Source of the DNA: Nitrospirota bacterium | GTDB taxonomy: Bacteria; Nitrospirota; Thermodesulfovibrionia; Thermodesulfovibrionales; JdFR-88 | Length of the DNA stretch: 8,309 nt | NCBI GenBank assembly: GCA_021825785.1 | Contig: JAKAGP010000049.1 | Span: forward strand, 1-8,309 | Reading direction: 5' to 3' | Shown here: piece by piece, positions 5,560 through 8,309 of the stretch | Position numbering within the stretch: position 1 is the stretch's first letter | How the letters are laid out: each line of letters starts with the position of its first letter | The notes under the pieces: model-generated | Databases searched by the model: none | Seen by the model: only the letters and a program-made list of their open reading frames with translations | What the model was told of the DNA's origin: nothing | Position numbers and translations under genes: made by a program

Positions 5560-7101
5560 TTATACCTTTGCGAAAAGGGCCTTGAGGAGACTGCCCAGGG
5601 CGCTCAGGCTTGGCTGCGGCCCCTGGGGTGCAAACCTGCCGACGAGGTTCTGCACCGAGGGGTGCAGGAAACCTAAAAGGGCATTGGGATATATGCCAAT
5701 CCAGAAAACCAGCAGGGCCATCGGGGCGATGGCAATAAACTCCCTCGCGCTTATGTCCGGAAGCCCTTTTAGTTTCGGATTCACTTCAGTGAAAAATACC
5801 CTCTGGTAAAGCCATAGCATGTATGCAGCGCCTATTATAATCCCGGTTGCGGCAAGGACCCCCGCCAGCCTGTTGGCGGTGAAACCGCCAAGTATTATCA
5901 GGAATTCCCCGATAAAGCCGTTTGTGCCAGGCAGCCCTATAGCCGCAAGGGCAAAGATCATGAAAAAACCGGCATACACCGGAAGGACGCTGGCAGCCCC
6001 TCCGTAGTCGGCTATCTGGCGCGAGTGAGTACGGTCATAGATGATGCCGATCGAAAGGAAGAGCGCGCCGGTCACTATGCCGTGGTTCAGCATCTGGAGA
6101 ATGCCGCCTTCCACGCCCTGGATGTTCAGTGCGAAGATGCCAAGGGTCACAAATCCCATATGGCTAACGGAGCTGTAAGCTATAAGCCTTTTCAGATCCG
6201 TCTGGGCGAAGCAGACGATCGCCCCGTATATGATCGCCACCACCGAAAGGGCCATCATGGGAACGGCCATGGCCCTGGTTGCGTCAGGGAACATCGGGAT
6301 GGAAAACCTCAAAAACCCGTAAGCGCCCATCTTGATGAGGACCGCGGCAAGGATCACGCTGCCTGCCGTGGGGGCCTCCGTGTGGGCATCGGGAAGCCAC
6401 GTGTGAAAGGGGAACATCGGCACCTTAACCGCGAAGGCCGCGAAGAAGGCCCAGAAAAGCCACATCTGCATGGACAGGGGATATTTCAGGCTCTGCAGGT
6501 GAAGGATATTGAAATCCCCGCCAGTATAGTTGTACATGTAGATTATCCCTACGAGCATCAGTACGCTGCCCGCGAGAGTGTAAAGGAAAAATTTTATCGC
6601 GGCATAAAGCCTGTTCGGGCCGCCCCAGACGCCGATGAGCAGGTACATGGGTATAAGCATCGCTTCCCAGAAGATGTAAAAGAGGAAGAAATCCAGGGAG
6701 CAGAAGACGCCTATCATTGCCCCCTCGATAAGGAGGATGGCCATGAAGAACTCTTTTCCCCTTGTTTTAATGGAATTCCATGATATCAGCACGCAAAGCA
6801 CCGATATCAGGGTGGAAAGAAGAACGAACAGGGCGCTTATGCCGTCCACGCCCACAAGGTAATCGGTATGAAAGGCCGGTATCCAGGTGCGCCATTCTAC
6901 AAATTGCATTTTGGGCGTGGTCCTGTCAAAATTGAAAAATACCGGCAGCGATGCGGCAAAGACGGCCAGGGTTACGATGAGTGCCCATGCCTTTATCAGC
7001 CCTTCGCGCTGCCTGCTTATGAGCCCAAGCAGCAGGGCCCCCGCGATGGGCAGGAATATGAGGGTGCTCAACACCGGATATCCAAGGGAGTTCATTATCA
7101 T
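5560..7101 (-). CDS. nuoM: NADH-quinone oxidoreductase (complex I) subunit M
   Basis: This 513-residue, multi-helix inner-membrane protein is one of the antiporter-like, proton-pumping subunits of complex I. The key charged residues are present: E146 in FWEAMLIP (E. coli E144), K226 in FAVKVPMFPFHTWLPDAHTE (E. coli K234) and K257 in VLIKMGAYG. Also typical are DLKRLIAYSSVSHMG and the LNHGIVTGALFL helix. The length is normal for NuoM. The start at ATG 7101 is chosen because GGAAAGG lies 9 bases upstream on the - strand and translation begins MIMNSLGYPVLSTLIFLP, as in the family; the open frame extends up to 7299 but that part is a shadow of the nuoL end. A second ATG two codons later is possible. 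It follows nuoL by 82 bp, and a small frame fills that gap. The transcript ends at the 5511-5547 terminator. Confidence 0.96.
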   Translation of the reverse strand: MIMNSLGYPVLSTLIFLPIAGALLLGLISRQREGLIKAWALIVTLAVFAASLPVFFNFDRTTPKMQFVEWRTWIPAFHTDYLVGVDGISALFVLLSTLISVLCVLISWNSIKTRGKEFFMAILLIEGAMIGVFCSLDFFLFYIFWEAMLIPMYLLIGVWGGPNRLYAAIKFFLYTLAGSVLMLVGIIYMYNYTGGDFNILHLQSLKYPLSMQMWLFWAFFAAFAVKVPMFPFHTWLPDAHTEAPTAGSVILAAVLIKMGAYGFLRFSIPMFPDATRAMAVPMMALSVVAIIYGAIVCFAQTDLKRLIAYSSVSHMGFVTLGIFALNIQGVEGGILQMLNHGIVTGALFLSIGIIYDRTHSRQIADYGGAASVLPVYAGFFMIFALAAIGLPGTNGFIGEFLIILGGFTANRLAGVLAATGIIIGAAYMLWLYQRVFFTEVNPKLKGLPDISAREFIAIAPMALLVFWIGIYPNALLGFLHPSVQNLVGRFAPQGPQPSLSALGSLLKALFAKV

Positions 7102-7169
7102 TTTGCAACGCCTTTCCGGAGTCTGCCAGAGAAAGGTTTTTTTATTTTTATAAAAATGAAAGCGTGCAT
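7098..7169 (-). CDS. Putative 23-residue small protein or leader peptide between nuoL and nuoM
   Basis: On the - strand, the Shine-Dalgarno AGGAGAG (7185-7179) stands 9 bases before ATG 7169-7167. The 23-codon frame begins MHAFIFIKIKKPF and ends GRLRKGVAK; it is basic with a short hydrophobic start. Its TGA (7100-7098) overlaps the nuoM ATG (7101-7099) in the ATGA form. The ribosome binding site overlaps the nuoL stop codon (7186-7184). The signals are those of a translated, coupled small ORF, and the nuoM Shine-Dalgarno lies inside it. I do not recognise the peptide. It could be a true small subunit, a translational coupling device, or a chance frame. Confidence 0.45.
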   Translation of the reverse strand: MHAFIFIKIKKPFSGRLRKGVAK

Positions 7170-7183
7170 TTTTTTGGTCTCTC

Positions 7184-8309
7184 CTATAAGCGCAACAGCA
7201 GGGCCGCCGCGATGAAGATGAAGACCCCAAGCGCCATGATGCCGGCATAATGCTGGGTGACGCCGGACTGTACCTTCCTGAGCCGCTGTCCGAAGACACC
7301 GATGGCCCTGGGAATACCGTTTACGATGCCCTCTATCCATTTTCCGTCGGTGACGCCCACGATCACATTTTTTGCCACCCAGAAGGCAGGCTTTACGATC
7401 ACATGGTCATAAAACTCATCCACGTAATACTTGTTGAAAGAGAGGCTGTAGGCCCGCCTGCATGTGCGGGCGATCGCCTCCGGCAATTCAGGGTTCCAGA
7501 GATACATGTAAGCCGCCAGCAGGATACCCAGGATGCCCAGGGCCGAGGATATGGCCATAGCGGTCATCTGAGCCGCGGGCGCACCCGCCGCTGCCGTCCC
7601 TGCTGAAACAGGGCCCCCGATCACCTGGGCAAGGAACGGCCCTATTTTATCTATCTGTCCAAGGCCAAGGGCCCGGCTGATAACAGGGGGTATGCCCACC
7701 CAGCCTGCGCCTACCGCCCCTACGGCAAGGACCAGGAGGGGTACGGACATCGACAGGGGAGACTCGTGCAGATGGTGTTCCTGCTCCTTGCTGCCCCGGA
7801 ATTTCCCGTGGAACGCCAGAAACAGGAGCCTGAAGGAATAAAAAGCCGTAAGAAGCGCGGTAAGGACTCCCACGCCCCAGAGCACTTTCCCGAGGGGCCC
7901 GGCGGAATATGCCCGCCAGAGTATCTCGTCCTTGCTGAAAAAGCCCGCAAATCCGGGGATGCCCGAGATGCTCAGAGAGGCCAGAAGGAATGTCCAGTAG
8001 GTCACGGGCATGTATTTTCTGAGGCCGCCCATCTTTCTCAGGTCCAGCTCCCCGGACATCGCGTGCATCACCGAGCCCGCACCGAGAAACAGAAGGGCCT
8101 TGAAAAAACCGTGGGTGTAGAGGTGAAAAACGCCCGCCCCGTAAGCCCCCACGCCGCAGGCCAGGAACATGTAGCCAAGCTGGCTTATGGTGGAATATGC
8201 GATGATGCGTTTTATATCGTTTTGAGTGAGTGCTATGGTCGCGGCAAAAAGAGCCGTGAACGCGCCGGTTATGGCGACAACATCCATTGCGGTTGGAGAG
8301 AGATTGAAG
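7184..8309 (-). CDS. nuoL: NADH-quinone oxidoreductase (complex I) subunit L, C-terminal part (5' end beyond window)
   Basis: The visible 374 residues are the C-terminal part of NuoL, the distal proton-pumping subunit. The frame is open through the right edge (FNLSPTAMDVV), so the ATG at 8287 is an internal methionine. Diagnostic stretches are ALTQNDIKRIIAYSTISQLG and FHLYTHGFFKALLFL, which carries the H/H/K set equivalent to E. coli H334, H338 and K342. SISGIPGFAGFFSKDEIL and the C-terminal NKYYVDEFYDHVIVKP stretch follow. The latter precedes the amphipathic lateral helix and last membrane helix (IMALGVFIFIAAALLLRL) that brace the neighbouring pump subunits. The stop TAG (7186-7184) overlaps the ribosome binding site of the small frame before nuoM. 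nuoK and the rest of the nuo operon would lie to the right of the window (inference). Confidence 0.96.
   Translation of the reverse strand, partial: FNLSPTAMDVVAITGAFTALFAATIALTQNDIKRIIAYSTISQLGYMFLACGVGAYGAGVFHLYTHGFFKALLFLGAGSVMHAMSGELDLRKMGGLRKYMPVTYWTFLLASLSISGIPGFAGFFSKDEILWRAYSAGPLGKVLWGVGVLTALLTAFYSFRLLFLAFHGKFRGSKEQEHHLHESPLSMSVPLLVLAVGAVGAGWVGIPPVISRALGLGQIDKIGPFLAQVIGGPVSAGTAAAGAPAAQMTAMAISSALGILGILLAAYMYLWNPELPEAIARTCRRAYSLSFNKYYVDEFYDHVIVKPAFWVAKNVIVGVTDGKWIEGIVNGIPRAIGVFGQRLRKVQSGVTQHYAGIMALGVFIFIAAALLLRL

Noticed and set aside
6025..6783. 252-codon open frame on the + strand
   Set aside because: It lies entirely antisense to nuoM, whose conserved sequence explains the region. 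The translation is rich in His, Arg and Glu without any recognisable domain, as expected of an antisense shadow.
7144..7157. 14-base palindrome ATTTTTATAAAAAT in the nuoL-nuoM gap
   Set aside because: It is a low-complexity A/T palindrome with no flanking signals, likely to arise by chance and covered by the small reading frame.
7102..7299. N-terminal 66-residue extension of nuoM
   Set aside because: It overlaps the nuoL C-terminus in another frame and reads as Ser/Arg/Cys-rich noise. The family N-terminus and a ribosome binding site fit ATG 7101.

Overview
The window is about 8.3 kb of bacterial DNA with moderately high G+C and tight gene packing. Gene content points to a Gram-negative, probably anaerobic or microaerophilic organism: respiratory complex I subunits, a desulforedoxin-type metal site, a bacterioferritin, an FAD-dependent oxidoreductase of the COG2509 type, and a membrane-fusion-protein-linked ABC exporter that implies an outer membrane. 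A deltaproteobacterial or Nitrospirota-like source fits, but this is inference from family content, not a phylogenetic result.

Left part, + strand. The window opens inside a COG2509-like FAD-dependent dehydrogenase, of which only the C-terminal part is present. A spacer follows that holds a 27-codon reading frame, a hairpin and an extended -10 promoter. Next is bfr (845-1309), a complete bacterioferritin with all ferroxidase ligands and the haem-ligand methionine, closed by a strong intrinsic terminator. The 384 bp after bfr hold that terminator and a roughly 138-bp MITE-like element with imperfect 14-bp terminal inverted repeats and a possible 5-bp target duplication. A good promoter follows, whose predicted start site falls on the GTG start of the next gene.

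Middle, + strand: a three-gene export operon (1694-5020) of HlyD/EmrA-type membrane fusion protein, DrrA-type ABC ATPase and ABC-2 permease. ATPase and permease overlap by ATGA and are probably translationally coupled. After an A/T-rich gap comes a single gene (5149-5454) for a 101-residue protein. It joins a histone-H1-like Lys/Ala tail to a desulforedoxin-like four-cysteine metal site. This is the most unusual coding feature of the window.

Right part, - strand: the 3' end of nuoL (running off the right edge) and a complete nuoM, reading leftward toward the + strand genes. A well-formed 23-codon reading frame sits between them. Its Shine-Dalgarno overlaps the nuoL stop and its own stop overlaps the nuoM ATG. 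nuoM ends 12 bp from a strong symmetric terminator shared with the convergent H1/desulforedoxin gene, so nuoN does not follow nuoM here.

No tRNA, rRNA, CRISPR array or complete insertion sequence was seen. The features most worth following up are the H1-tail/desulforedoxin fusion, the MITE-like element and the nuoL-nuoM small reading frame.
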